DNA from: Panagrolaimus kolymaensis
Lineage: Eukaryota; Nematoda; Chromadorea; Rhabditida; Panagrolaimidae
Assembly (NCBI GenBank): GCA_028622995.1
Contig: JAJQJQ010000018.1
Coordinates: forward strand, 1,860,001-1,924,000
Reading direction: 5' to 3'
DNA: 64,000 nt
The notes under the pieces were generated by a model. It saw nothing but the letters and a program-made list of their open reading frames with translations, made no database searches and had not been told where the DNA came from. A program made the position numbers and the translations under genes. Shown piece by piece: positions 27,515 through 39,733 of this stretch (position 1 is the stretch's first letter; the number at the start of each line of letters is the position of its first letter).

Positions 27515-29885
27515 TTTTTCTTGTCTTATGCATTTTATTGAAGACAAAATATTTTTAATAAATTGCCTTAAATCATATTTCTTTTTCTCTTTCCTTTTTT
27601 TTTTTTGCGAGTGTCCACATGATTCTAGACGATATTATTGTTTTTCAAAACCTTTTTTTAACCTTATAAAAGGTTTGATTTTTAAAAACCTATTTATGTA
27701 CACATATGTCCGATGTCGAAATAATCACAAAATTTATGTTTTTGAAAATTTAGAAAAATCTATTTTGGCGATTGTGTAGTTTATGCTTTCTTTTTTTTCT
27801 TCTCCCCTTCAGTCCATTATCTGTTTTTCCATTTTTTCAAAAACGATACACCATGGCGGAAGTCTTATGTCTAATTTGTGCTTCTTTGTTTTTTGTTTCT
27901 TCAAAAAGATTTTGGTTTAGACGTCAAAAATTTTTCTATTAGGTTTAAAACATTTTCCCATTCATTTAAAAAAAATAAAGCAAATAAGATTTAAAGGAAC
28001 TTTTTTTTCTTTTATTTAAACTATGGATTTTGTTCTAATTGATTAGTCTCAATGTTGCTTGTGTGTTCGTTCTTTGCTCTTCGCGGCGTAATTTCTTTTT
28101 CTTTCTTTCTTTTTTTCTATTTTAAAGCTTAACTTTTATTTAGCATCGGATAATTTACATTTGCAAAAAAGCTTTTTATTCAAATAACTTTCAAACTTTT
28201 TACAGAAAAAAAGTTTTATAACTCACGTTATTGCTTCTTCACATGACGATGATGATTTTCTGATTTTTCCGCGTTTGATAAAAAAAGTGTTTTTGCTCTT
28301 TCGTCGTTGTTGTTTCTTTTTCTTCCCAAACAACAAAAAAGAAAATCGATTGAATAATCGAAAATAAAATAATTTTAAACTTCTTTTTGCATTTATGTAA
28401 GTTTTTAGCGTTTATTTTTTGCAAAAAATGGATATTATATTTTACACACAAAGAAATTGTTTTTTATTATCAGTGAATTTTTTTTCAAAAGAGATGAATC
28501 TTTTTTTTCTGTTTTCAACAGTTCGATTTTTTTTTTCTGCTGACCTAAGTTTGTTTGACTTTAATGTTCCTTTTTTTCTTCTTCTTTTGGAAACAAAACG
28601 TCTTTCATCCCTTTTTTTTTTATCAAACACACACAATTTTATTTAAAAATGATGAAATCGATCATCTTTTTTTCAAATGTGTTTAACCTTCAAAAGCCCC
28701 ATTTTTTTCATACTTTATCCCTTCTTTATCCAAATATAGCTTCCAAAAAAGGAAGATCAAAACAAAAACGTGCTTGTTTATTTACAAATTTAAAAAAACA
28801 TGAAAGCTTTTTATGATTCATCACAAAATTTTTGCGCTGTTTATTTTTGCGATTTTTGTATCAAAAACTTTTGCCAACATTGCGCTTTAGAGAAAAAACA
28901 AGAAAATTGTTTTTGGCTGTTTTTGTCCGACCAAAATAAATTCGCCAATCATCATTTTTTTCAACCCTATTTATATCCCATCCCACTAAGGTTCATAGTC
29001 TACGAATTGAGAAAAGGAAATGGCGGTTCAATGCAATAAGAAGAAACTACGAAAGAAAGAAGGAAAGGCGCACCTATTGCAGCAAAAAGAAAAAATTAGT
29101 TTATTTTTTATGTAAATGTGTTTATTTTTTTTGTGCGTGCTTTTTTTCATTTAATTTGTGGTCATCATTGGTGATAATTATTTATTTGTTTATTTTTTAG
29201 GCGTAAGTGACCAGGGAAAAAAAGGGCAGAGAAAAAACGAGTTTTTGGTTAATTTTGCGCTTTAAAAGCTCTCAAGCTAACAAGCTTTTTTGTTAGTTGT
29301 TTGCGTCAGTGACCTTTATCTTTCTCTCACCTTATTTGTTTTTACCAACCATATATTTTATTTATTACACCTTTATTCGAAAAAAAGAGTTTGCTGCAGA
29401 TCATCTTTGGGCATTGAGATATCTCTGCATTAAATCATTTTCTCATTTGCCGGAAGGGTCTTTTTTGAGGCCGCACTCATTCATACCTCATCAAATACAT
29501 ATATTTTTCAAGCAGCACATTTCTTTGATAGTGTGCTCGCTCCAAAATTAAGAGTCAGCAAATAACTTACCTTATTTCTGTTCTCTTTTTTATATTATTA
29601 TTTTTGCCAAAATGCTCCTTATTTAGCATTACTTCTTCTTTTTTTTAAAGAAATAAGAAAAATCATATTCCAAAGTGCCGTTGCGCATCAAAAACTAGAA
29701 GAAGAAAAAGATCGAACGACCCTATAACTCGCTGATCATTGATCTTTTTGTTTGATATAATTGTTTTTGCTCTGCTCATTTCTCTATTTTCTCTTGTATG
29801 TTTTTTATTTATATTTTGCCCTGAAATTTTCATAATGATCTTTAAATCTTTTAGGTAAACCTGCAACAACAACTACAAAATAAAG
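27515..29885. other. Divergent intergenic region
   Basis: AT-rich, with long T-runs and no supportable gene. It lies between the divergently transcribed propeller and STAT genes and so should hold both promoters. An acceptor (AAATCTTTTAG) about 30 nt before the STAT start is a probable trans-splice site. Confidence 0.5.
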
Positions 29886-32800
29886 ATGTTGACTGATGAA
29901 GCATTTCAACGTCTGCTTTATGATCTCTTTTGCACATGGCATAATGTTCAACGACATTATGATCCACCCAGAACTGAATCAGAAGATGAGAAGATGATTA
30001 AGGTACTACAAATGAAATTTGTTTGTATAAAACGTTGTAAGTCTTACCGCAGCCCTTTTGCTTACTTTTTATGGCATCCATTAAACTTTTAATTATCAGT
30101 TTTTAAACATGTTTTTTTGATGAAAATAATTTGCATTTTCATTGAAAAAAAAAGTGGACTGATATTTTATGCTTTTAAAACTTGAGATATTGCTTGTGTC
30201 TGCCGCTCGCAGCCAGTAGATCCCGTACCTCTCCCCTTTGTAGCAGATTATTGATTGGTGCAGAAATAAATTAAAAATATGATTATTAGCCTTTTAAGAA
30301 TTTAACTAAAAGCTTTTTTTAAACCTTTTAGATCAAATCAATGTTATGCAAATTAATCGATGAAATTAGTGCCCGAGTTAGAAAAGTCCAAGTTCATGTT
30401 AATCAATTAGGAGAAAATCCATTAATTTTGCAAGATTTAATTGAAGAATGGGCTATGCTAACTTGGAATGTTTTATGCATCAGCAGTCGGCTACAAAATA
30501 ATTATCAATCGGTATTAACATCATCCGAAGATAAACAAATTTACTCCAAACTTAATTCATCTTTGGTTGAATTGGTTAATTGCACAAGGTATTATTATAA
30601 CTGTAGCTCTATGCAAACAGGCAAAACTAACAAAAAAATATTTTAGTTCAATAGTTTTTCCTGATGTTTTAAACTTTGATTTGCCACACCTTCAATTCAA
30701 AACCCTTTCCTTAGCTCTTGGAAACACCATGCAACAACAATACAATCTTTACAAATTTCTCAAACAAAAACGTGATAGTTTGCAATGGCAAGCGGAAGAA
30801 ACACAAGAATTTGCTCGACAACTTGATGTTTTTCGTGAAGAAAGTTTGATTCCATTCATCGAACTTTTCAAAACTTATTGCAATGAGTTTTCTGTTGCAC
30901 TTTGGCGGGATGTTCGTGCAGTTCAAATCAATCGAATTATTGATTTTGAACCCCTTCCTGATGAACCCATTACTCGTCTCGTCAGCTTTTACAGCCATAT
31001 GGTTTATGCATTGGCTGTGCTTGGAGCTCGACTTCAAGGCTTTCGATATGAATTAACCCAAAACAAAATATTTGGAGCTTATCAAAATTATGATCCAGTC
31101 AAACCTTTATCTGATACAGTATTCTCAGCGTTGGAATTGCTTATGGCTGATTGCGTTCTTTGCACTGAACCTTCCACGGATCCCATTTTGGTCACCAACA
31201 ATCTTTTTGCTATTAATTGTGGCGCTCTTGCTCGAGGTGTCGTTTTTAAACAATTTGACGTTCAATTAGTCACTGAAGAAGTTGCCGAACATATTCAATC
31301 TGAAATGCGGAGACAAAAATTATTACAACAACCATCACCAATTCAAAATGCACCATCGGCTGCTCTTTTGGCTATGAAACCAGCAACAGGAACAAAACGA
31401 GCAAATAATAGCAGCGCTTCAAGTGCCGAAGGTTCAAATAACACATCACATAAAAAATCGGATGTAAATAGCAAAGATATTGTAACCATTTATCCTGTTT
31501 ATCATACTAAAAATCGATATTGGGCTGCAACATATCCTCATTTACTTTGTACTACTCGACAAAAAGGCCGTCAATCTACTCATAACTCATTCCAAGTAAG
31601 ATATAGCCATGATTAAAAAAAAGCAATAAATATTTTTAGGATTTGTCACCCAATGGACAATTAGATGCAAAATCAAATGGCAAACGACCAATTTTTTATT
31701 TTCACATTCATGCAACAATGTTTAGTCCTTCAGGAAAATATGCAGAAGCTCATACTTTATCTTTGCCACTTACAATTGCAACTCGTCGTAATCAAGATTG
31801 TCAAGTTCAAAGAATGATGAGCTCATATACAGCAACATGCTTTTGGTTATATGGTAGTAACGTACAAGATGGGCTCTTACTTTCATGGGTTGATACTGGA
31901 ATGCCATGGAATCATTTTAAAACCCTTTTTAAACAACATTTTCGAGTTAATGCTGATGTAACTCGAACTTTAATTGATCGTGATTTTGATTTACTTCAAT
32001 ATAAACTTAAATGTAATGATTGTCGAGTTGATCCTGGCCCATTAGCACGTAAGTTGAATAAAATTAAATATATTTTTAAAAATTACATTTTTTTTCAGAG
32101 GTCGTTACATTCAAAAGCATGCTTTGCCCTCATTTACGCTATGAATGTGGAAATACTAATGTTCGATTTAGCGTTTGGCGTGGAATGCTTGAACTTCTCC
32201 AAATTTTCCAAGATCAAAAAACAAATGTTCGAAAACTTTGGGAACGAAATTTAATTCTTGGTTTCATGGAATTTGATCAAGTTTCACAAGTGTTAGAAAA
32301 ATATGATTCAGCCTTGATTATGCGTTTATCATTCGTTACTGGTGGAACCATTTGTTTTACAGTTAAATCCAATGCCCATTCCCTTCAACAAGGTGCTATG
32401 GCTCCGATGCATCTTGAACCATTGGATTTGAAAAAGCTTCAATCAAAATGCCTAAAAGATTATCTTCGAGATATTGCAATTGCTGAAAAAGTTCAATATA
32501 TAATTAATGCTGATTTTGAACCCGTTAAAATCACAGAAATTATTGATGAATTTAATGAAAGTTTTGGAATTAGCGAAGATATTGAAACAAGTCGAAGAAT
32601 TTCATCCAATGTTACTCATAGCGGCGATATTGATAATATGCAACAAATTACCTTTACTGCCATGAGAATCGCAGTTGTTACATGCAAATTAAAGCCACCC
32701 AGTGCAGATAATGATGCTGAAACCAATGCTCTTCATGGACCAAAAATGACTTCACCAATACCTATTAGCAATGGAAATGGACAAAGTTCTAAAGATCCAA

Positions 32801-33210
32801 TTCGACTTGCTGCAAGTGCAAATCCAAATGAAGAATTTTTGCGTGAATTATTTCAACTTTGTAATTTTTATGGAAAAACTAAACAAGTAAAAAACGGTTA
32901 TTATGGATTTAAAAATAAATTGAGCCATTTTTAGGATATAATAGAAATGGTTGAACAAAATCCAACATTTAATAATATTAATCAATATTCGCCACCTCAA
33001 AGTGTGTTAAAATGTTTTGAATCAAACACCATGCTTTCTCAACCACCAAGCACTAATCCCACTCCACCTTCATCAGCTGGATATGCATCATCATTTGGTA
33101 TGATGCCACCAAGTCAATATGGAATGCATAAAGCTCCAAATAGTAATGGTTATAACAGCGATGAAACGGAACCCATGCAATATCAATCATGTTACACTCC
33201 AGAAGGATGA
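29886..33210 (+). CDS. STAT-family transcription factor
   Basis: Six exons (29886-30002, 30332-30588, 30647-31595, 31640-32048, 32099-32886, 32935-33210) give 931 aa. STAT proteins are latent cytoplasmic factors that dimerise through SH2-phosphotyrosine contacts and bind DNA. Residues ~40-330 are helical and coiled-coil-like (QAEETQEFARQLDVFREE). Residues ~450-575 match the STAT DNA-binding and linker region (HTLSLPLTIATRRNQDCQ, FWLYG, GMPWNHFKTLFKQHF). The SH2 domain is at ~630-730 with its phosphate-binding Arg in IMRLSF. The first tyrosine after SH2 that could play the switch role is in NFYGKTKQ, which is tentative. There is no room for the N-terminal tetramerisation domain of vertebrate STATs. 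The Pro/Ser/Met-rich tail may be an activation region. C. elegans sta-1 and sta-2 are the obvious relatives; I do not choose between them. It is longer than typical STATs (700-850 aa). Confidence 0.9.
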
Positions 33211-34314
33211 TAGAATTAAAAATACCGTAATTCACGAAAGCTATTATCAAAATATTTTGTTTCACTTTAAAATATAATTATTTTTTTCGATGTTTTTATT
33301 ATTTCACCAAAATATATCAGCTAAATATTTCTTTTTTTTATTGTTATTCCAGTGACTTTATTTTTATTATTGTTATAGAAAAGTATTTTGTCTTTTTTCA
33401 TTTTCATTTAGAAATTTGATATACTGTTGTTTGTTATCTTAGATTTTTTTAAATTTATTTAAATTATTTCTTCTTGTTTCTTTGTCTTGGACGAGTGACA
33501 AATAAGTTTTTGAAGAAGAAAAAAATTAGGAAAAATATATGTAAGTTTTATGTCTACAAAAAATCCATCCCAAACACGTAGGTATTTTTTCGCGGACAAT
33601 AAAGAATGCAGGAAAAAAATCTTTTGAATTGAATTTTATTTTCGATCGGGTCTTCATATCTTTTTTACAGCTACGTGTTTGGCTATTTTCAATACTCTTT
33701 TTTCATTCATTTTTATAAGTCTGCAAAAAAAAAATTATTTCTGTATTTGATTTTTAGAAATAAAGGAAGCTAAAACTTTTTCATTTGTTTAGATGAGTAA
33801 TTCTTTTTAAACAAAAAACAGCAAAAAAATGTTTACATTATAAATCAAATAAAAACCAGAGAGCTAAACTTTTTAGACTTCAGAAAAAAAGTTGTTCACT
33901 TCTGCGACTAAAAGTTTAAAGAATTATTAAATGTGAAACAAAAGAAGTCTATTTTTATGTATTTTTTTTCACCTTTTTTGATACTTTCATGTTTTTGTGG
34001 TTTCGTAGCTATAAACAGCCTGAATGAAACCCTTTTTTTAAACCGCAAAATAACAATTTGACGACCTTCGTAAGCGAGAAACATTTTCTTATTTTTTCCC
34101 AAAAAAAAATTTCTGCACCGATTTGTCAAAATTAGTGAAATGAAGCGTTAACGCGGCCGGCGACTTTGGTGGCGGTTCAAAATTTTTTTTATTGTTGTTA
34201 ACATTAAAAGGACGCCGTTCGGTTTAGGGCCATCACAATCAGTTGGTATATCAGTTGTTTGGGAATAGTGGTTTAGTTTCTTTTTCTCTCGTCAAAACAA
34301 AACCAAAGAAAAAA
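33211..34314. other. Intergenic, no gene seen
   Basis: STAT 3' UTR (AATAAAG near 33600), then AT-rich spacer and the upstream region of the small secreted protein. Confidence 0.5.
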
Positions 34315-34815
34315 ATGAACAAAAGTCTTTTATTTTTTACAGGTTTGATTTTAATAAAATTTAATTATATTTTTTTTAAAAAGAGTGTTAATCGGATTAT
34401 TTTATTTTTTAGTCATCGCATTGTTTGCTTTAACCATTGTCAATGTTAATTGCGCCGTTGCTCGTCTTGAAGTGGAATTAGGAAAGGAAGCGAGATTTGA
34501 TTTTGGTAAAGATATGTTTTTGATTAAACGGACCACTTCCGCCTCCACCGATACTCAATACTTATTCGCTTCACCTGATCATGATGGATCATGGACTACG
34601 GATGGCGTGAGTTCCATTCTTAAAAAGTTGCTTAAAATTAAATTTGGCATAATTTTTAGACAAACATAATTAAATCTAGCGCTCATTTATATTGGAATGG
34701 AACAATTGTATTTAAAACTGTTACCAAAGATGATCTTGGATCTTATGAAATGCCTTTAGAACCTGCAAGAATGAATCTTGCAAAAACAATGATTGATATG
34801 GTTGTTAAAGAATAA
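34315..34815 (+). CDS. Small secreted Ig-like domain protein
   Basis: Three exons (34315-34342, 34413-34606, 34660-34815) give 125 aa. The signal peptide spans the first intron: MNKSLLFFT then VIALFALTIVNVNCA. The remaining ~100 residues look like one small immunoglobulin-like fold: LEVELGKEARFDF early, HLYWNGTIVF in the middle, and KDDLGSYEM, the D-x-G-x-Y corner of Ig domains, near the end. The usual disulfide cysteines are absent, as in some nematode Ig-like proteins. One NGT glycosylation site is present. The role is unknown; being secreted it may act in extracellular binding. Confidence 0.72.
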
Positions 34816-36141
34816 ATGTAAATTTTTTCTGTATAAACTTTATTTCAAATTCTCTGCCAACAACAAAGTGACGATTACTATATTTTCTCTTTTTTTTCAC
34901 GTGTTTCAAAATTCATGTCCACCCTTTTTTTGATTTGTTTTCCCACGCATTCCAGTTTCTTAAAAAAGAAAAGAAACTTCCTTTTATGCTGGTTAAAATT
35001 TTTAAATTAAATTGTTATAACTTTATGTGTTATTAATATACCACGGATTCTGTAAAAATGACAAATTTTTTATATTATTGTGAAGTAAAAAAATTAATAA
35101 TAAATTAATTTTATTGTTTTTGAAACAATGAAAGTGCAATTAACTATTTTCAACTTTGCGCATATTGAATTGGTTTGGGTCTTTTTTTCACGACATGGTG
35201 GCGCATTAATTTTCATTGGCGCCAATGTTTTTTATAAAAATAAAACTTTCAAAACTTAATTTACTGATAATAAATGACAGGTTTAACCGAAACGATAAAA
35301 TAAAAAATAAAAACGGGTGTGGAGAGTTGTTTATATCAAAATAGAAAAAAGTAAAAGTTTATTTTAAAAATATTTGAAAGAAAGAGAGTTTTTAAAAACT
35401 AAAATAGCACGCACGTTTTTGTGAATAAAATAAAATATTTTTTGATGACTATGACCATTTTTTGGTTTGGAAAGAATTACAGTAAGTATTTATTTAATCA
35501 CAGTAAATATGTTGAAAAAAAAAAATAAATATGCAAAGAAAAAAAGAAAACTCCCAAAAATGATTAAAGAATAAAAAAAGTAATCCTCTGGAAATAAATG
35601 TAATTATATATTTAATAACTTTATTAGCATCATTTATAAACACATACTTTACTCTTACTTACTTCCCTGTGTTTGCTTTCACGAATATTCTTCAAGCTTC
35701 TTTCTCCTTTTTTTCTCTATGGTCGGTCACAAAGTAATTATTTTTTCTTCTTTTCTTTTTTTGCGCAGCCTTTTTAGCCTCCTATCATCTCCCTCCTTCT
35801 CTCTCACATATTTTGTAAAAACACCTTTTTAAAATTTTAATATACATATTTTTTTATTTGGTTAAAGCGTTAAAAGCCTTTTTTTTTTATTCTCTTCCGG
35901 TGGCAACTACAGAGAATTTTTTGTTAGCTTTTTTGGTAGTAGTTAGTTGAAGTATTTATTATTTGCTCCGCCGCTCTAAGTAATAAAACATTCATTAACC
36001 ATTTTTGTTACTATTTTTTTTGTGATTAGTATTTATTCCTTAAATCAAAGAAAAATTTATAGTAATCTGCTTTTCTTAACCATTAAAATCCTACATTCAT
36101 TTTTGTTATTTTATCCTTCTTTGAATTATTTTACTTTTTTA
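34816..36141. other. Intergenic, no gene seen
   Basis: AT-rich 1.3-kb spacer with T-rich tracts upstream of the nuclear receptor. No gene or clear motif. Confidence 0.5.
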
Positions 36142-37689
36142 ATGTCTTCGAGTAATCGTTCAAGCACTTCAACAGAATATTCAATAATGCAATGGGACCC
36201 TCCAATATGTCCCGTGTGTGAATTAGCGGCACCTAATGGAAAACATTTTGGGATAACTTGTTGTGGAGCATGTGCGGCATTTTTTAGAAGAACGGTATCG
36301 GAACAAAAATTGTTTCAATGTGCCAAAGGAACCAACAATAATGGTAAGCGTTATTTAATTAATTATTATGTGGTGTGTCTTGTCATATTACTTCCTTCCT
36401 TATTCCAATTATTTTTGTTTCAGACGACGGCGGCAACGTGACATGTTTTCCTTCCCTGTTACAAACATGTAGACATTGCCGGTATTTAAAATGTATTAAA
36501 GCTGGAATGAAATTAGAGAGTATGAGTTTCTTTATTCAAATTGCAATAACTCAAATGACCAAAATATTTTTTTAGAGGTTCAAACTAAAAGAACTAAAAC
36601 TGCAATTCCAATGAGGCATGTAAGTATAATAAATATTTCTGGTAGCGAATTTATTGAAACTATTATGAAATCCAACCATTATGTGGAGCGGGAACGATGT
36701 CTCACATATGGTTCATTAAATGTTGAATTTAAAAAAGCAACCATGTCCAGTGCAGCATCGATTGCCATAACCGAAATACGTTTAATGCAAAAATTTCTTG
36801 AAAATAATGGTTTATTAAATCTTATTCCAGAAAACCATTTAGTAAAAATTTTAATAGCATTTAAAATTTAAATATTTTCTTTGCCTTTTTTAGAAAGATT
36901 TTATGAGACAAGGGTATTATTTATGGGCTCAAACAAGTTCTTTATGGCTTTCATATACTCAAGGTGGATATTCAGCAAATCGAGTGTGCTATGTAGATCG
37001 AAGTTTTGTGGATATTAATGAACTTTGTCTTGAACGAATTTATTCTGCTATTCCGGGAATTCGACATGTTGATACTATAGTTAGACAATGGATGCCAGTA
37101 TATTTTGAACTTCGAAGTATTATGAGACAAATTCAAGTTTATCGAATTGATCAGGTTGAATGGTTAACCATCGTTAATATTTTATTTATAAATTTAAGTA
37201 AGCACAATTACTTTTTATTTTTATAATTAGTTTAGTATTTTGTGCTCTTAAAAATTAAATATTTGTTTACCAAGCTTTTTGCACGTATTTAGGCGAATAA
37301 TTTTTATTAAACTTTAAAGTGCAACCTACAAAAAAGGCGTCAAAGCTATGTCACATTTTTTTCTTTGAACTTTGTTTTTACTGCTTTATTTTTTCAGTTG
37401 TTACTCAATTCACTCAAACCAAAGCTGAAAGATCTCAAATAAATAATTATTTAAAAAAGATTTTAACCGAATTACACACATATCATGCAGAAAATTATAA
37501 AAAAGAGCAAGCTGTTAGATTAGGAAACATGACGTTATTTATTGAAGCCATACAAGTTTGTTCTTTTTAATTATTATTATTCCCACCATTATTTATGTTT
37601 CTTTCTATTTTTAGCAAAGCGCTCGAGCAGTTCAAGAACAAATTACAGTACTTTCACTATGCGGCTACAAAACCTCTGTACAAAAATAA
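36142..37689 (+). CDS. Nuclear hormone receptor (nematode supplementary type)
   Basis: Six exons (36142-36343, 36424-36519, 36576-36841, 36894-37197, 37398-37555, 37615-37689) give 366 aa. I start at 36142; an upstream in-frame ATG at 36022 lies in AT-rich sequence and would add a hydrophobic stretch before the DNA-binding domain. The two C4 zinc fingers are CPVC..CCGAC and FQCAK..CRHCRYLKC, at residues ~22-98. The P-box CGACAAFFRR is of the nematode-expanded kind. The ligand-binding domain follows (~140-366, LWLSYTQGG, CYVDRSF). The C-terminus ends CGYKTSVQK without an obvious AF-2 helix. It is a nuclear transcription factor; ligand and targets are unknown. A GTAAG..TAG stretch of 26 nt in exon 3 is too short to be an intron and is read through. 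Confidence 0.88.
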
Positions 37690-38087
37690 ATAAACATATC
37701 AAAGTGTTTTTCATTTACTAAAATAAAAAATTTAATTATCTATAAATATATATATGTCTTTGCATAATCACAAACACACCAACAACAGAAGAAACCACAA
37801 ACATTAAAAATTAAGAAAACGAAAGGATAAAAATGGCATTATTATTTTTTAATTCGCCATCTAGCAAATAGGAGGTTGTGAGAAAAGGCAAAAAATTTGT
37901 GCGCACTTTGGTTTGCCCTTTTAGAATAATAAAAAATAGTCTCAAAAAGAAAACATGTTCGCTAAAAGAATAAAAAAAGCAAGCGATGTTTGATTTTTTT
38001 TTGCTGGGGTTTTTTTTCTGCATTAGCATATTCCTTTTATAATAATTACTTTTTCCTACCATAAATAGCTTTTAATTGAGTTGAGAA
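37690..38087. other. Intergenic spacer, 398 bp
   Basis: Nuclear receptor 3' UTR and the BAF60 gene leader. No gene seen. Confidence 0.5.
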
Positions 38088-39733
38088 ATGCGTCAAGGAA
38101 CTCCAATGAATCCTAACATGTCCATGAATAGTGGCCAACCACCAATGCGCTTCTCTCATCCTCAACAAAATGCTCATTTAGCAGCAAATATGAAGCGAAC
38201 CGGTGGACTACCACCTCCACCATCGTTTATGGGTCCAACAATGGGTGGCGCTGGTCCTTCACGTCATCCAGCAGCTCGAAATCGTAAGCGGAGACATCTT
38301 GATCGATCTATTATGAATGAGGCAAGGATATTAGTAAATCATATATATTCATACATATAGAATATTAATTATTTGTATTTTAGATTGCTGAATGTTATCC
38401 AGAAGGAAAATCATATGTTGATTTACTTGCAATTGAATCCCACCTTGATGCTTTGCTTATGCGTAAGCGGCTTTCAATTCAAGAAGCTTTAAAACGTCCA
38501 ATGAAGCTTAAAAAGAAACTCCGCATTTATATTTCCCATGTATTTCAAGCTGGCCGCGAACCAGAGGTTTGATTAAAGATTATATACTCGATTGTGCAAA
38601 AACCAATTTATTTATTTTTAGCGTGAATCTGATTTGACTGCAGTACCAATGTGGGAATTGAGAGTTGAAGGTCGAATGCTTGAAGATTGTCCACCAAATC
38701 AAGTTGATTTACCACCTTCACAACTTTCAAATGCTCAAAATCTTGCTGCAAGTCGAAATAAAAGAAAATTTAGTTCATTCTTTAAAAGTCTCGTAATTGA
38801 ATTGGATAAACATATTTATGGGCCAGATAATCATCTAGTGGAATGGCATCGTGGACCAACCACAAGTGAAACAGATGGTTTTCAAGTTAAACGTCCTGGA
38901 GATCAAGATGTTCGTTGCACCATTCTCCTTTCATTGGACCATCAACCAATGAAATATAAGTTGCATCCCCGTCTTGCAAAATTGCTTGGAATTGCAATTG
39001 AAACAAGAAGCAAAGTCATTGAAGCACTTTGGCAATATATTAAAAGCCACAAACTACAAGTAAGCTAAAGTATTCAAAGTTGAAGGATTTAAGAAACAAT
39101 TTTATTCAGGATTTGGTTGAACGAGATTGGATTAATTGCGATCAAATGTTGGAACAAATTTTCATTACCAAACGCATGCGGTTTATTGAAGTCCCTCAAA
39201 GAGTTCAACACCTCCTTCAAACTCCCGACCCCATTGTTCTTAATCATGTTATTCGCCGAACTGATAGCGATAAGCCAGTAACAGCTTGCTATGATATCGA
39301 TGTTGAACTTGACGATCCATTAAAAACCCCAATGACTCAATTTTTAACTACAATGACAAGCAATCAAGAAATTCACAATCTTGATATGAAACTTTATGAC
39401 CTCGCTGAGCAAGTTCAAGAATGGAAGCAACGAGTAGATTATTACAAGCGACTTGCAGATGATCCACTTGGATTTGTTAATAAATGGCTAAAATCTCAAG
39501 AAGCTGATCTCAAGGTAATATTTTTATTTTTATAAAAGCTTCCTGAGTTGTTGATTAATAAAAAAATTTAGTTGATGACGGGCAAAAATGCTGAAATTGA
39601 AAATGAACGCCATGTTGAAAGATATCTTCAACCACAAATGCAAGAAGGCGTTTTCCGATATCTTTATAATAAAGTTCAACAAAAGCGTAAAGAACTTGAT
39701 TTGGGCATTAATTCCAAAGGAATGATGTATTAA
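38088..39733 (+). CDS. BAF60/SMARCD subunit of the SWI/SNF complex
   Basis: Five exons (38088-38321, 38384-38566, 38622-39059, 39110-39514, 39572-39733) give 473 aa. BAF60 proteins link the SWI/SNF (BAF) remodelling complex to transcription factors. A Met/Pro/Gly-rich N-terminus leads to [15 protein letters not shown], then [20 protein letters not shown] and [10 protein letters not shown], all family signatures. The SWIB domain is at ~270-345 ([42 protein letters not shown]). A helical C-terminus ends NSKGMMY. The first intron (38322-38383) is read with a GC donor, GAG|GCAAGG. This aligns without gaps to human SMARCD1 around ..RIRELVPES, whereas the GT donor 12 nt later inserts ARIL. C. elegans relatives are swsn-2.2 and ham-3. 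Confidence 0.95.

Noticed and set aside
36629..36654. An intron in nuclear receptor exon 3 (GTAAG..GTAG)
   Set aside because: Only 26 nt long and not needed; the reading frame continues through it into receptor-like sequence.
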